From positions 1,922,001 to 1,986,000 of the forward strand of contig OZ241973.1 in NCBI GenBank assembly GCA_965204295.1: a stretch of 64,000 nt of DNA, read 5' to 3'. This document shows, in pieces, positions 35,657 through 46,492 of this stretch. Numbering within the stretch: the first letter of the stretch is position 1; each line of letters starts with the position of its first letter. Both the position numbers and the translations under genes were made by a program. The notes beneath the pieces are model-generated. The model was not told the DNA's origin and made no database searches. It saw nothing but the letters and a program-made list of their open reading frames with translations. Source of the DNA: JAWKWH01 sp965204295 (lineage in GTDB: Bacteria > Pseudomonadota > Alphaproteobacteria > Rhizobiales > Rhizobiaceae).

Positions 35657-36328
35657 TCACGCGGGTTCGGTTTCGCTCAGTGAAAGCCGGATCTGATCAA
35701 GGCCCTGTTTGATGTCTCCGCGGATGGCGGCGCTGACTGCTTGGGGAGTGCCCGACCTCAAGGCGGCGAGCGCCTCCTCGTGCATGTCCGGCAGGTTTGA
35801 CGTGCCGAAGCGATCGCACATCACGCGCAGCGACGGCCCCAATCGCAGAAGAATCGCATCGACCAGAGACCGGAGGATTTCAGCCCGCGACGCGGAATAG
35901 AGCGTTGCATGGAATGCGTGGTTGCAGCTCAGATAGGAACGAACGTCCCCACGGTCGATCGCCTCGTTCAATTGCCGGTCGATATGAGCGAGTTCGTCGA
36001 TTTGACGCTCCCCGATTTTTTCCGCCGCCCAGAACGCCAGTTTTGGTTCCAATGCGAGACGGGCGAAGGCCAGTTCATCGAGCTGCGTCATTGTCAGAAC
36101 CGGAACCGAAACCCGTCGATTGTCCTGAAACACGAGAGCGCGTTCGGCAATCAGGCGCCGGATTGCCTCGCGCACCGGCGTCATGCCGGCGTCCAATCGC
36201 TCGACGAGACCCTGAATCGTCACCGCCTGGCCGGGTTCCAGTTCACCACAGAGAATCATTTCGCGCAAGCGCCGGTAAACCAGTTCGTGGCCGGGAGGTT
36301 TGTTTCCACTTCCGGCCAATCGATTCAC
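35657..36328 (-). CDS. GntR-family transcriptional regulator, FCD type
   Basis: This 223-residue regulator has an N-terminal winged helix (about 13-75: VYRRLREMILCGELEPGQAV, GMTPVREAIRRLIAERAL) and an all-helical FCD ligand domain (about 90-215) with histidines in HIDRQLNEA, NHAFHATLYSAS and MHEEALAAL that could bind metal. It probably controls the importer and aminotransferase and itself, because ATTTGATCAAAT sites lie at all three promoters. The ligand would be the polyamine or a product, but this is inference. Confidence 0.85.
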   Translation of the reverse strand: MNRLAGSGNKPPGHELVYRRLREMILCGELEPGQAVTIQGLVERLDAGMTPVREAIRRLIAERALVFQDNRRVSVPVLTMTQLDELAFARLALEPKLAFWAAEKIGERQIDELAHIDRQLNEAIDRGDVRSYLSCNHAFHATLYSASRAEILRSLVDAILLRLGPSLRVMCDRFGTSNLPDMHEEALAALRSGTPQAVSAAIRGDIKQGLDQIRLSLSETEPA

Positions 36329-36405
36329 CTCCGATACCCGACCATGCCAACCGCGACCGCATCACGATGCGATCAAGATTCATTGGATTTTCCCATAGAA
36401 ACGAG

Positions 36406-36417
36406 ATTTGATCAAAT
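36406..36417. promoter_or_regulatory. ATTTGATCAAAT operator-like palindrome upstream of gntR
   Basis: This perfect 12-bp palindrome lies 78 bases upstream of the GntR start. Its identity to the site at 34138 suggests autoregulation. A weaker half match, ATTTGATC, also occurs at about 37490 near the LysR/puuD gap. Confidence 0.6.
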
Positions 36418-36509
36418 GTATTCGTATTGGTTATTGCCCGAGTTTCCGGTCGAGGACCGGCCGGCGGATCACATGCGCTCGCCTTCCGGCGCCGGTGGAA
36501 GCGGTCGTG

Positions 36510-37427
36510 TCAATCCGCCAAAATCTGCCGGATGTGCTTCAGACAGCGAGTCGCCATGAAGTCGATGAACAGACGAACTTTCGGATCCTGAAATTTCTTG
36601 TGCGGATACAGGCAGGCGAGTTGCGCGGGAACGGGCGGGAACTCGGGCAACAGAAGAATTAGACGACCGGCTTCGAAGTGACGGTGAATTTCAAAGCGCG
36701 GCTTGTTGATAATCCCCCGTCCCGCCAGCGCCCACCCGGTCAGAACATCGCCGTCATCGGTATCGAAAGGCCCGTCGACCTGAAACTTGCGAATGCCGTC
36801 CGGCGTTTTGAGGCGCCAGAAAAACTCGTTCGAACCGGGAAACCTTAACAAAAGGCATTGATGCTTGTCGTCGATCAGAGCGTCGGGCGTTTCCGGCTTG
36901 CCGGCCCTCTTCAAATATTCCGGCGACGCGCACAAAACGCGCTCGCACTCCATGATGCCGCGCATGCGCAGGTTGGAATCCTCGATGAGGCCGAGCTTGA
37001 ACGCGATGTCCACGCCTTCGTTCATCAGATCAATCTTGCGATCGGACAGCCTGAGCCTGACCTTGATGTCGGGATAAAGATCATGAAATTCAGGAACGCC
37101 GGGACCGATCAGGCGCCGGCCGATGCCCAGTGGCGCGGTGACATGAATCGTGCCGCGCGGCTTCTGCGTCACATCGGCCACCGCGGCTTCGGCGCCGTCA
37201 ACGGCCTCGACTATTTCCAGCGCGCCTTCATAGAATATCCGGCCGTGCTCCGTGGGTGTCAGCTTGCGCGTCGTGCGGTTGAACAGGCGCACGCCCAGAT
37301 GCTTCTCCAATACCTTGATCCGATTGCTCGCAACGGCGGGTGAAACCCGCTGGTCGCGCGCCGCCGCGGAAAGGTTTCCCAGTTCGACGACCCGAACGAA
37401 TATCCGGATGTTATTCAGATATGACAT
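36510..37427 (-). CDS. LysR-family transcriptional regulator
   Basis: This 305-residue regulator begins MSYLNNIRIFVRVVELGNLS with the LysR winged helix (SAAARDQRVSPAVASNRIKV, then LGVRLFNRTTRKLTPTEHG). The periplasmic-binding-protein-like effector domain (about 90-295) contains GTIHVTAPLGIGRR and GVDIAFKLGLIEDSNL. It is divergent from puuD-guaD, so it may control urate/guanine catabolism. LysR regulators commonly act on the divergent promoter, here the 173-base gap 37428-37600. The subgroup resembles the CrgA/DmlR-like type that recruits no known single ligand class. Confidence 0.85.
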   Translation of the reverse strand: MSYLNNIRIFVRVVELGNLSAAARDQRVSPAVASNRIKVLEKHLGVRLFNRTTRKLTPTEHGRIFYEGALEIVEAVDGAEAAVADVTQKPRGTIHVTAPLGIGRRLIGPGVPEFHDLYPDIKVRLRLSDRKIDLMNEGVDIAFKLGLIEDSNLRMRGIMECERVLCASPEYLKRAGKPETPDALIDDKHQCLLLRFPGSNEFFWRLKTPDGIRKFQVDGPFDTDDGDVLTGWALAGRGIINKPRFEIHRHFEAGRLILLLPEFPPVPAQLACLYPHKKFQDPKVRLFIDFMATRCLKHIRQILAD

Positions 37428-37600
37428 GGGATTCGTCCTATCATTTTATAGATTCTTTTGAAAGTGCTCGCGTTTGAGGATTCTTCTGATTTGATCGCCG
37501 ATGGGTGAAACTGGGTTGACAAGACGCCGGAGGTTCGCGGCCCGCTTTTGTTTGAATGCCCTTTCCCGGAGCTGTGGCCGTCTAACGGGGGAGCGATGCG

Positions 37601-38838
37601 ATGTATGATTTTGCAATTGCCTGGGACTGGCTCAATCTGGCGGTGCGTTGGTTGCATGTGATCACCGGCGTTGCCTGGATTGGCTCGTCATTCTATTTCA
37701 TCGCGCTCGATCTCGGTCTGCGTAAGCATCCGGATCTTCCCGAAGGCGCGCACGGGGAGGAATGGCAGGTGCATGGCGGCGGTTTCTATCACATCCGGAA
37801 ATACCTGGTTGCACCGGCGCACATGCCCGAACACCTGACCTGGTTTAAGTGGGAATCCTACGCCACCTGGCTTTCCGGCTTCGCCCTGCTTTGCATTCTC
37901 TACTACGCGGGCGCCGACCTCTACCTCGTCGACCGCGATGTCCTGGACATATCCGGCGGCGCGGCGATCGTCATATCATTGGCGTCGATCGGGGTCGGCT
38001 GGGTGATCTACGACCTGCTGTGCAAATCACCGGTCGGACGGCGCACCAACGGATTGATGGTGATTCTGTTTGCGGTTCTCGTGGCGATGTCCTGGGGCTA
38101 CACGCAGGTGTTTTCCGGGCGAGCGGCATTCCTTCATCTCGGTGCTTTCACCGCCACGATCATGTCGGCGAACGTGTTTTTCATCATTATTCCGAACCAG
38201 AAGAAGGTTGTCGAGGCGCTTGTCGCCGGCGAAACGCCGGAGCCGAAACTCGGGGCGCAGGCCAAGCAACGCTCGCTGCACAACAATTATCTGACCCTGC
38301 CTGTGCTGTTCCTGATGGTGTCAAACCACTACCCCCTGGCATTCGCCACCGAGTACAACTGGATCATCGCCTCCCTGGTGTTTCTGATGGGCGTAACCAT
38401 ACGTCACTACTTCAACACAACCCACGCGCGGGCGGGCAACCCCACCTGGACCTGGCTTGCGACGACAATCCTGTTCATTCTCGTCGTCTGGCTGTCGACG
38501 GCGTCCGGTTCGCCGGCAAAAGAGGATGAAAAGGAGGTTTCCGACGTCCATAGGCGGTTTGTCGCGGCCGCGAATTACGATCGGGTGCGTGACACGGTGC
38601 TTGGCCGATGTTCGATGTGCCATGGAGCCGAGCCGGTCTGGGAAGGCATCTATTTTGCTCCAAAGGGCGTGAAGCTCGAGACGGATGCGCAAATCGCCTC
38701 CCTGGCGCGCGAAATTTACCTGCAGGCGGGCCGCTCTCGCGCCATGCCGCCCGGAAACATAACGTCCCTGACCCGTGAAGAAAGGCAACTTATCGCAAGC
38801 TGGTATGAAGGGGTGATCGACGGTGGAGCAACGGCGCG

Positions 38839-38842
<4 letters not shown>
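37601..38842 (+). CDS. puuD: Urate hydroxylase PuuD with C-terminal cytochrome c
   Basis: PuuD is an integral-membrane urate oxidase that makes 5-hydroxyisourate and passes electrons to the respiratory chain instead of making hydrogen peroxide. The 413-residue protein starts with membrane segments containing WLHVITGVAWIGSSFYFIAL and has about eight in total up to residue 305. A soluble cytochrome c domain follows, with heme motif CSMCH (337-341) and a probable axial Met in RAMPPGN. A GGGGAG ribosome-binding site lies 9 bases upstream. The stop overlaps the start of guaD as ATGA, so the two are coupled. Confidence 0.93.
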
Positions 38843-40152
<1,310 letters not shown>

Positions 40153-40232
40153 TCGGGCCGGATCGCTATCGACGGGAGCCGGGACCGAATGGGTTAATCG
40201 GGTTCCACGTGCTCGTCGCGCTTGAAAAGACC

Positions 40233-41243
40233 TCACGGCGCGTCAATTGTCCGCAATTCCGAAACATCCTCTCCCGACAGCCGGCGGAGCATGGTCCTGC
40301 CGAGCAAACGCCCGGTTTCCGTCAGATCCTCATAGACAGTGTCGATCCTTGGCCGGATTTGGTCGAACAGCGGGGATGTCTGTTTGGCGACCAGGTCGAC
40401 TTCCCCGCCGACCGACATTCCGAGATCGTTGACCGCCGCCATCACAGCCATGGCCGACACCTCGCCGCCGCAAACAAATCCGTCCGGCGGATTATCGGAG
40501 CGAAGCGCTTCCATGCAGCGTTCGCGAATCTGTTTCGGCGGTGTTTCGATACTCAACCCGGTCGGAATGTTGAATTCGACCCCGCTCTGTCGAACGGCCG
40601 TCATGAAACCGTGGCGCATGTGGTTGGAGAACGTGAACGCCTCCGGCGCGTTCAACAGCGTGAGGTTGCTCCGGCCGTTCCCGATAAGGCTTTCCGCGGC
40701 GAGCTTAGCGAACGTGAAGTTGTCATAGTCGACATATGGGTGCGGTGTCGCGAGTTCGGAACGGCCGTGGCAGACAAAGGGAAAGTCATTTTCGAGCAAA
40801 AGGCGCACACGCGGATCAAACGGTTCGGTACGTGAAAAAATGATTCCGTCAGCCATACGATTCCGCAATATGTGCTCTATCGGCTGCAATGCGGGCATAT
40901 CGGGAAAATGCGGCGTGACGATCAGATGATACTGGGTATCGCGCAACACCTCGGTCAGACCGGCGATTACCGATGAACCGAATCCGATGATTTCAGCGTG
41001 CGGAACCAGGACGTAGCTGATGACATTGGTTTGGCCGGTGCGCAATCGCAACGCGGCGCGGTCGGGCATGTACCCCAGTTCATCCGCGACGGCGCGCACC
41101 CTCTTTCTGGTCGCCTCGGCAATTTCGGGTTCGTTTTTCAACGCACGCGAAACCGTTGTGACGGCCAATCCGGTTGCCTCGGCGACCGTGCGCAACGTCG
41201 GCCTGGCGGCGGGCTTGCTCTTGCGTGTCGTAGCTTCGGACAT
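40233..41243 (-). CDS. LacI-family transcriptional regulator
   Basis: This 336-residue repressor has the N-terminal LacI helix-turn-helix (TLRTVAEATGLAVTTVSRAL, about 17-36) and hinge, then a sugar-binding domain (about 75-335). It is divergent from an ABC sugar importer, and operator-like sequences lie in the 70-base gap. It would normally release DNA on binding the transported sugar. The importer it faces has lost its binding-protein gene, so regulation may now be unlinked from uptake. Confidence 0.9.
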   Translation of the reverse strand: MSEATTRKSKPAARPTLRTVAEATGLAVTTVSRALKNEPEIAEATRKRVRAVADELGYMPDRAALRLRTGQTNVISYVLVPHAEIIGFGSSVIAGLTEVLRDTQYHLIVTPHFPDMPALQPIEHILRNRMADGIIFSRTEPFDPRVRLLLENDFPFVCHGRSELATPHPYVDYDNFTFAKLAAESLIGNGRSNLTLLNAPEAFTFSNHMRHGFMTAVRQSGVEFNIPTGLSIETPPKQIRERCMEALRSDNPPDGFVCGGEVSAMAVMAAVNDLGMSVGGEVDLVAKQTSPLFDQIRPRIDTVYEDLTETGRLLGRTMLRRLSGEDVSELRTIDAP

Positions 41244-41282
41244 CGTGAAGGCCGGGAAACGGTTAGCACTCGGCCATACCTT

Positions 41283-41300
41283 ATTTGTAACGATACAAAT
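41283..41300. promoter_or_regulatory. LacI-type operator between lacI and the ABC importer
   Basis: ATTTGTAACGATACAAAT is an inverted repeat with 7-bp arms around ACGA, the length and central CG typical of LacI-family operators. Another LacI-like word, AAACGGTT, lies 18 bases closer to the regulator start. Position and symmetry support this; the inducer is unknown. Confidence 0.65.
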
Positions 41301-41313
41301 CGCAAGACCAAAT

Positions 41314-41751
41314 ATGGAAGCAGCAAATTCACCGCCACAAACGGGAATTTATGGCAATGCCGTGTGGCAGTCGTCCGGATTCGTCATGGCGATGTTTCTC
41401 GCCGGCCTTCGCGGGGTCGACAACGAGATCATCAAGGCCGCGCAGATCGATGGCGCTTCAACCGTGACGATCTACCGGCGAATTATCATCCCGTTGATGC
41501 GGCCGGTATTCCTTTCGGCATTCGTGGTGCTGGCCCATCTGGCGATCAAATCCTACGACCTGGTGGTGGCGCTGACCGGCGGCGGACCGGGACAGGCGAC
41601 CGAACTGCCGGCCACCTTCATGTATTCCTACACGTTCACCCGAAATCTGATGGGCATAGGCGCATCGTCGGCCATCATCATGCTGATCATGATCTTCTCG
41701 ATCATCGTGCCGTATCTCTATTCCGAACTGCGCGGAGGGCCGAGGTCATGA
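41314..41751 (+). pseudogene. 5'-truncated sugar ABC transporter permease
   Basis: From about 41360 the frame matches only the C-terminal half of a MalF/UgpA-type permease: AVWQSSGFVMAMFLAGLRG, the EAA loop EIIKAAQIDGASTVTIYRRI, and GGGPGQATELPATFMYSYTF. The usual N-terminal half (about 150 residues, three or more membrane segments) is absent. The nearest in-frame start is the ATG at 41314, giving 145 residues, directly behind the LacI operator. The substrate-binding gene that should precede it is absent too. I infer one deletion from just after the operator into the permease. It overlaps the next permease by 4 bases. Confidence 0.75.
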
Positions 41752-42629
41752 GCCACGCCTCCGCGGACAATGCGGTAACGACGGGAAGGCTGTCGCGCGG
41801 ACTGATCTACGCGGCATTGATCGTGTTTGCGATCTACTACCTGCTGCCGCTCTATGTGATGCTGGTCAACTCACTGAAACCGCTGGAAGAAATACGGCAG
41901 GGCGATATGCTGTCCCTGCCCGGCGCGCTGACAATCGAGCCGTGGCTCAGCGCATGGTCGACGGCGCAAATCGGCGTTCAGCCGACCGGTCTTCGCCCCT
42001 ATTTCCTCAACTCGATTCTGATGGTCGTGCCGGCGGTGGCCATATCGACGATCCTGGGCGCGCTCAATGGATATGTGCTGACCAAATGGTCATTCCGCGG
42101 CGCGGGGCTTGTGTTCGGTCTGATGCTGCTTGCCTGCTTCATACCATTCCAGATCGTGCTGATTCCGATGGCCCGCATACTGGGAATCCTCGGCCTCGCC
42201 GGCACTACAAGCGGTCTGGTATTGGTGCATGTGGCCTACGGACTTGGCTTCACCACCCTGTTCTTCCGCAACTTCTATGCGGCGTTCCCGACCGAACTTG
42301 TGCGGGCGGCGCAGATCGACGGGGCGGGTTTCTTCCAGATTTTCCTGCGGATCCTGCTGCCGTCTTCCGGGCCGATCATCGTGGTGACGGTCATCTGGCA
42401 GTTCACGAATATATGGAACGATTTCCTTTTTGGCGCATCGTTCGCCGATTTCGACTCGATTCCGATGACCGTCGCGCTCAATAATCTGGTCAGTTCGTCG
42501 ACAGGCGTGAAAGAGTACAATGTGCACTTCGCGGGCGCGATCCTCGCCGCGCTTCCGACGCTTATCGTCTATGTGGTCTCGGGCCGTTATTTCGTACGCG
42601 GCCTGATGGCCGGCGCCGTCAAGGGTTAG
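41748..42629 (+). CDS. Sugar ABC transporter permease (MalG/UgpE-like)
   Basis: This 293-residue membrane protein has six hydrophobic segments, beginning with LIYAALIVFAIYYLLPLYVM, and the EAA loop ELVRAAQIDGAGFFQIFLRI. QFTNIWNDFLFGASFADFDS near the C-terminus is typical of carbohydrate-type (CUT1) permeases. The ATG overlaps the preceding stop (ATGA). It appears intact, but its partner permease is truncated, so a working transporter would need parts encoded elsewhere. Confidence 0.88.
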   Translation: MSHASADNAVTTGRLSRGLIYAALIVFAIYYLLPLYVMLVNSLKPLEEIRQGDMLSLPGALTIEPWLSAWSTAQIGVQPTGLRPYFLNSILMVVPAVAISTILGALNGYVLTKWSFRGAGLVFGLMLLACFIPFQIVLIPMARILGILGLAGTTSGLVLVHVAYGLGFTTLFFRNFYAAFPTELVRAAQIDGAGFFQIFLRILLPSSGPIIVVTVIWQFTNIWNDFLFGASFADFDSIPMTVALNNLVSSSTGVKEYNVHFAGAILAALPTLIVYVVSGRYFVRGLMAGAVKG

Positions 42630-42633
42630 TCTC

Positions 42634-43749
42634 ATGGCATTTCTGGAAATTCGGGATTTGGAAAAATCGTTCGGTCCGGTTGACGTGCTGAAAGGCATCG
42701 AACTGGAGATCGAGGAAGGCGGTTTTCTTGTGCTCGTCGGGCCGTCGGGCTGCGGAAAGTCGACTTTGCTCAACACGATTGCCGGTCTTGAATCGATTAC
42801 GAGCGGCGAAATCAGAATTAACGGGAAATCGGTCGAAGGCCTGCATCCGTCGAAACGCGATATCGCAATGGTGTTCCAATCCTACGCGCTTTATCCGAAT
42901 ATGACGGTCGCCAGGAACATCGCCTTCGGCATGGAAATCCGCGGCATCAAAAAGCCCGAGCGGGACAAGGCGATAGCCTCGGTCGCCGACATGCTGCAGA
43001 TCGGCCATCTGCTTGACAGGAAACCGAGCCAGCTCTCCGGCGGGCAGAGGCAGCGCGTCGCCATGGGTCGCGCATTGGTCCGCAATCCGCAGGTGTTCCT
43101 CTTCGACGAGCCATTATCCAATCTCGACGCGAAACTGCGTGTCGACATGCGCACCGAGATCAAGCGATTGCATCAGCGAATGGGAACGACGATTGTTTAT
43201 GTGACCCACGATCAGATTGAAGCGATGACCCTGGCGTCAAAAATCGCCGTGCTCAAGGACGGATATCTGCAACAGTTCGGTGCGCCCGCCGAGATTTACA
43301 ACGATCCCGCCAACATGTTCGTCGCCGATTTCATGGGCTCGCCGTCGATGAATCTGATCCCGGCGCGGATTGCCGGAACGGTAGATTCTCTCAAGGTCGC
43401 GCTTGAAAGGGAGGGCGGCGAACCGGTCGAACTGAAACTCGGACCCGAACACAAGGCCCTGGAGAAACGCATTGGAAATCAGGTCGTGTTCGGAATACGC
43501 CCCGAAGCCGTGACCGATCCGGATGGCGCCGACAAGAGTTCAGACACGCTTGCCGATGCCGGTTGCCTGATCGAAGTGGTGGAGCCCGCCGGTTCGGACA
43601 CATTCGCGGTCACCCGCCTGGGCGGCAAGGAGATAATCGCCCGGTTAAGGGCGGACGCGGCGATTGCGGCGGGAAGCGAGACCAGGCTGACGTTCAATCT
43701 GTCAAAGGCCGTTTTCTTCGATCCCGTGGCGGAAAACCGGCTTGCGTAG
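42634..43749 (+). CDS. Sugar ABC transporter ATP-binding protein (MalK/UgpC-like)
   Basis: This 371-residue ATPase has Walker A GPSGCGKS (36-43), Q-loop FQSYALYPNM, signature LSGGQRQRVAMGRALV, Walker B VFLFDEPLSNLD, switch histidine in VTHDQIEAMT, and a C-terminal TOBE/regulatory domain (about 235-370) as in MalK and UgpC. It lies 4 bases after the permease gene. It could serve several CUT1 transporters, as MalK-type ATPases sometimes do. Confidence 0.9.
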   Translation: MAFLEIRDLEKSFGPVDVLKGIELEIEEGGFLVLVGPSGCGKSTLLNTIAGLESITSGEIRINGKSVEGLHPSKRDIAMVFQSYALYPNMTVARNIAFGMEIRGIKKPERDKAIASVADMLQIGHLLDRKPSQLSGGQRQRVAMGRALVRNPQVFLFDEPLSNLDAKLRVDMRTEIKRLHQRMGTTIVYVTHDQIEAMTLASKIAVLKDGYLQQFGAPAEIYNDPANMFVADFMGSPSMNLIPARIAGTVDSLKVALEREGGEPVELKLGPEHKALEKRIGNQVVFGIRPEAVTDPDGADKSSDTLADAGCLIEVVEPAGSDTFAVTRLGGKEIIARLRADAAIAAGSETRLTFNLSKAVFFDPVAENRLA

Positions 43750-43902
43750 ACCGGCCGTTGCCGCAATCGGCCGATTCCCGGTCGGAAACGGGAATACGCT
43801 TCACCTCGCCGCCCGGCTTTTGGCGCGGCGCCGGATGCCGGCGATTTCGTTTCCGAACGCAATGTCCCGCCGTGCGGCGAAGCCGCGACATGGAGATGAT
43901 TC

Positions 43903-45162
43903 ATGGTCGATCCGCGCAGCTTGCTGGTTTCCCTTTTCGACGCCGCCGTCGCCGCCGCCGATCCCGAACTGTCCGTCCCGAAACACTTGCCCTCCCGGCC
44001 AAGGGGGCGGACCATCGCAATCGGCGCGGGAAAGGCTTCGGCGCAAATGGCGCGTGCGCTGGAGCGCCACTGGGACGGTCCGCTGGAAGGCATTGTCGTC
44101 ACCCGCTACGGATTCGGTGTCAAATGTGAAAAAATCGAGATCGTCGAGGCGGCCCACCCGGTACCGGACGCGGCCGGGCTCGCGGCGTCGAACCGATTGC
44201 TGGAAACCGTTTCCGGCCTGACGGCGGACGATCTGGTCATCGCCCTGATTTCAGGCGGCGGTTCGGCGCTTCTGCCCGCGCCCGCGGGCGAATTGTCGCT
44301 GGAGGATGAAATCGCGCTCAACAGGGTTCTGCTGGCTTCCGGTGCGCCGATCTCGGCGATGAATACGATCCGCAAGCATGTTTCGCGCATCAAGGGCGGA
44401 CGGCTTGCCGCAGCCGCCCGTCCGGCCCGTGTCGTAAGCCTGATCGTTTCGGACATTCCAGGCGACGATCCGGCGGATGTGGCTTCCGGCCCGACCGTTC
44501 CGGGAGAGGGAAGTCTCGAGGACGCGCTGGCCTGCATCAAAAGATTCGGAATTGCGGTGAACGATCGCGTATTCGCGCATATCAGGTCGCCCGGATCGGC
44601 GGCGCCCATGCCGGGCGATCCGGGCTTTGCCGGTCATGAACATCGGATCATCGCTTCGGCGGCGGTGTCGCTGGAGGCGGCGCAAGCCGAAGCGCGCCGG
44701 CAGGGGACCGAAGCGGTTATCCTTTCGGATGCGATCGAAGGAGAATCCCGAGAGGCGGCAAAGGTGCATGCCGCCATCGCCCGGGAGATCGCCTCCCGCG
44801 GCCGGCCTTTCAGCAAGCCGATATTGCTGTTGTCCGGCGGTGAGACGACGGTGACGGTCCGCGGTGACGGAAAGGGCGGGCGGAATACGGAGTTTCTGCT
44901 GTCCCTGGCGATGGACATCGATGGCGCCGGCGGCATTTTCGCCCTTTCGGCGGACACAGACGGCATTGACGGCTCCGAAGACAATGCCGGTGCGTTCGTG
45001 GATTGCGGGTCGGTTTCGCGCATGCGCGACAAGGGCCTGGATCCGGCGGCGCTGCTCAACCGCAATGACGCCTGGACCGCTTTCAACACAATCGGCGATA
45101 TATTCGCTCCGGGTCCGACGGGTACGAATGTCAATGATTTGCGCGCAATTCTGATACGGTAG
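43903..45162 (+). CDS. Glycerate 2-kinase (MOFRL family; formerly TtuD/hydroxypyruvate reductase)
   Basis: This 419-residue protein belongs to the DUF4147/MOFRL family, which phosphorylates D-glycerate to 2-phosphoglycerate. Visible features are IAIGAGKASAQMARALE (about 35-51), VEAAHPVPDAAGLAAS, the glycine-rich LISGGGSALLPAPAGEL, IRKHVSRIKGGRLA, and the C-terminal MOFRL block with LLLSGGETTVTVRGDGKGGR and FALSADTDGIDGSEDNAGAF. Older annotations call such proteins hydroxypyruvate reductase. Its place behind the sugar importer suggests a role in using the imported compound, with a 153-base gap that may hold its own promoter. Confidence 0.88.
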   Translation: MVDPRSLLVSLFDAAVAAADPELSVPKHLPSRPRGRTIAIGAGKASAQMARALERHWDGPLEGIVVTRYGFGVKCEKIEIVEAAHPVPDAAGLAASNRLLETVSGLTADDLVIALISGGGSALLPAPAGELSLEDEIALNRVLLASGAPISAMNTIRKHVSRIKGGRLAAAARPARVVSLIVSDIPGDDPADVASGPTVPGEGSLEDALACIKRFGIAVNDRVFAHIRSPGSAAPMPGDPGFAGHEHRIIASAAVSLEAAQAEARRQGTEAVILSDAIEGESREAAKVHAAIAREIASRGRPFSKPILLLSGGETTVTVRGDGKGGRNTEFLLSLAMDIDGAGGIFALSADTDGIDGSEDNAGAFVDCGSVSRMRDKGLDPAALLNRNDAWTAFNTIGDIFAPGPTGTNVNDLRAILIR

Positions 45163-45346
45163 TTCCACACGTTCCGATAACCTCCGGGAAAGCGGATTCA
45201 ATCGTAAACCTATGGAAATGCCACGTTTCGCCATTGGCGGAATGTGCGATTGCGCCTAGGATCGCCGCGCACGGGGCGCTTGCCGATCGACGGGCTAGTT
45301 GCCAGGGAAGGAATCGAAAGCGGGGAACGGGCCGGCAGTGCGACAT

Positions 45347-46333
45347 ATGGGCCGAAAGCATCGCCCGGAGAATATTTTTACGCGCACCTCACCCGTTCGC
45401 GGAAGCGGTTTTGTAACGCCGGCCGTCGGGACACTCGCGGTTTTCCTTTGCCTCCTTGCCGCCGCAGCGTCGGGTTCCAATCTCCCAATTCAACGGATTG
45501 TTGTCGATGCTCTCGCGTTCAACACGCCGCCGGACGCAACCGGCAATTCCAACACCGCCACCGAAAGCGCGAATGTTTCGGGCAACGTGACCTCCGATGA
45601 CGACGGTTCGGGCGTCGATTCCGTCGCCACGCTGACAACCGCCGTCATTGGCGAGGCCGCCCACGATTTCTCGGTCGACAAGATCGTCGATATCGCCAGC
45701 GTTGCGTCACTGCCGACGGTGCTGAACTACACGATCTCGGTCACGAACACCGGCGACACCGGGATGACCGGGGTCGCGCCGGCCGGCACACTTGCTCAAG
45801 GTGCGGGTTCCAGGGTGCTGACGCTTGCCGGTCCGTCGGGCGACGGCGGAACCGTCGGCATACTCGACCCCGGCGAGGTCTGGACCTATGCCGCCAGCCA
45901 CGTCGTGACCCAGGCGGAGATGGACGACGCCGGCGATCTGGTCGGTTCGGTCGATGTGACGACCGCCGAGACGGGCGCGACGGTTCGCAGCGATTCCGCC
46001 ACGACGACAATCACGGCCAATCCGGCATTGAATGTGACCAAGACCGCCGATCACACCGCAAACGTTATTGCCGGCCGGGTCATCACCTATGCCTACGCCG
46101 TCGAAAATACCGGCAATCAGACGATCGCGGGCGTTTCGCTGGCCGACGCCCATGGCGGATCGGGCCCGGCGCCCGCGCCCTCGAACGAAACCCTGACGAT
46201 AGACAACGCGCCGCTTGGCGATTCAACCGACGGCGGCGTCAACGGAACCTGGGATACGATCGCTCCCGGCGATATCGTCACATTCACCGCAACCTACACC
46301 GTGACCCAGAACGACGTGGACGTGCTGCAATGA
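45347..46333 (+). CDS. Secreted DUF11/DUF7507-type repeat protein 1
   Basis: This protein of about 328 residues has a hydrophobic N-terminal segment (GTLAVFLCLLAAAASG) preceded by a basic stretch, a probable signal. The mature part has two Ig-like repeat modules, with blocks FSVDKIVDIASVASLPTVLN and LNVTKTADHTANVIAGRVI, each followed by an ENTGNQTIAGVSL-like block and ending in an FTATYTVTQNDVD-like block. These match DUF11/DUF7507 surface modules. It lacks an obvious anchor. The start is uncertain; the ATG at 45347 lacks a clear ribosome-binding site. It is followed by two related genes on the same strand. Confidence 0.6.
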   Translation: MGRKHRPENIFTRTSPVRGSGFVTPAVGTLAVFLCLLAAAASGSNLPIQRIVVDALAFNTPPDATGNSNTATESANVSGNVTSDDDGSGVDSVATLTTAVIGEAAHDFSVDKIVDIASVASLPTVLNYTISVTNTGDTGMTGVAPAGTLAQGAGSRVLTLAGPSGDGGTVGILDPGEVWTYAASHVVTQAEMDDAGDLVGSVDVTTAETGATVRSDSATTTITANPALNVTKTADHTANVIAGRVITYAYAVENTGNQTIAGVSLADAHGGSGPAPAPSNETLTIDNAPLGDSTDGGVNGTWDTIAPGDIVTFTATYTVTQNDVDVLQ

Positions 46334-46492
46334 AACCGGCGAGCGGAAGACATTTCCCGACCCGACAAGCCGCCGGGAAAGCCGGTCGAAGCGATAAACG
46401 CATGATTATCGGCACCGGCTACGGGGCCGAAACAATGAAATGAAGAGCGGGATTCTGAAAACCATTCACATCGAAACCAAAGGAGCCTGGTT

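Noticed and set aside
33986..36417. FNR/FixK box reading of the TTTGATCAAA sites
   Set aside because: FNR-type boxes need TTGAT and ATCAA separated by four bases; here the halves abut, so the GntR explanation fits better.
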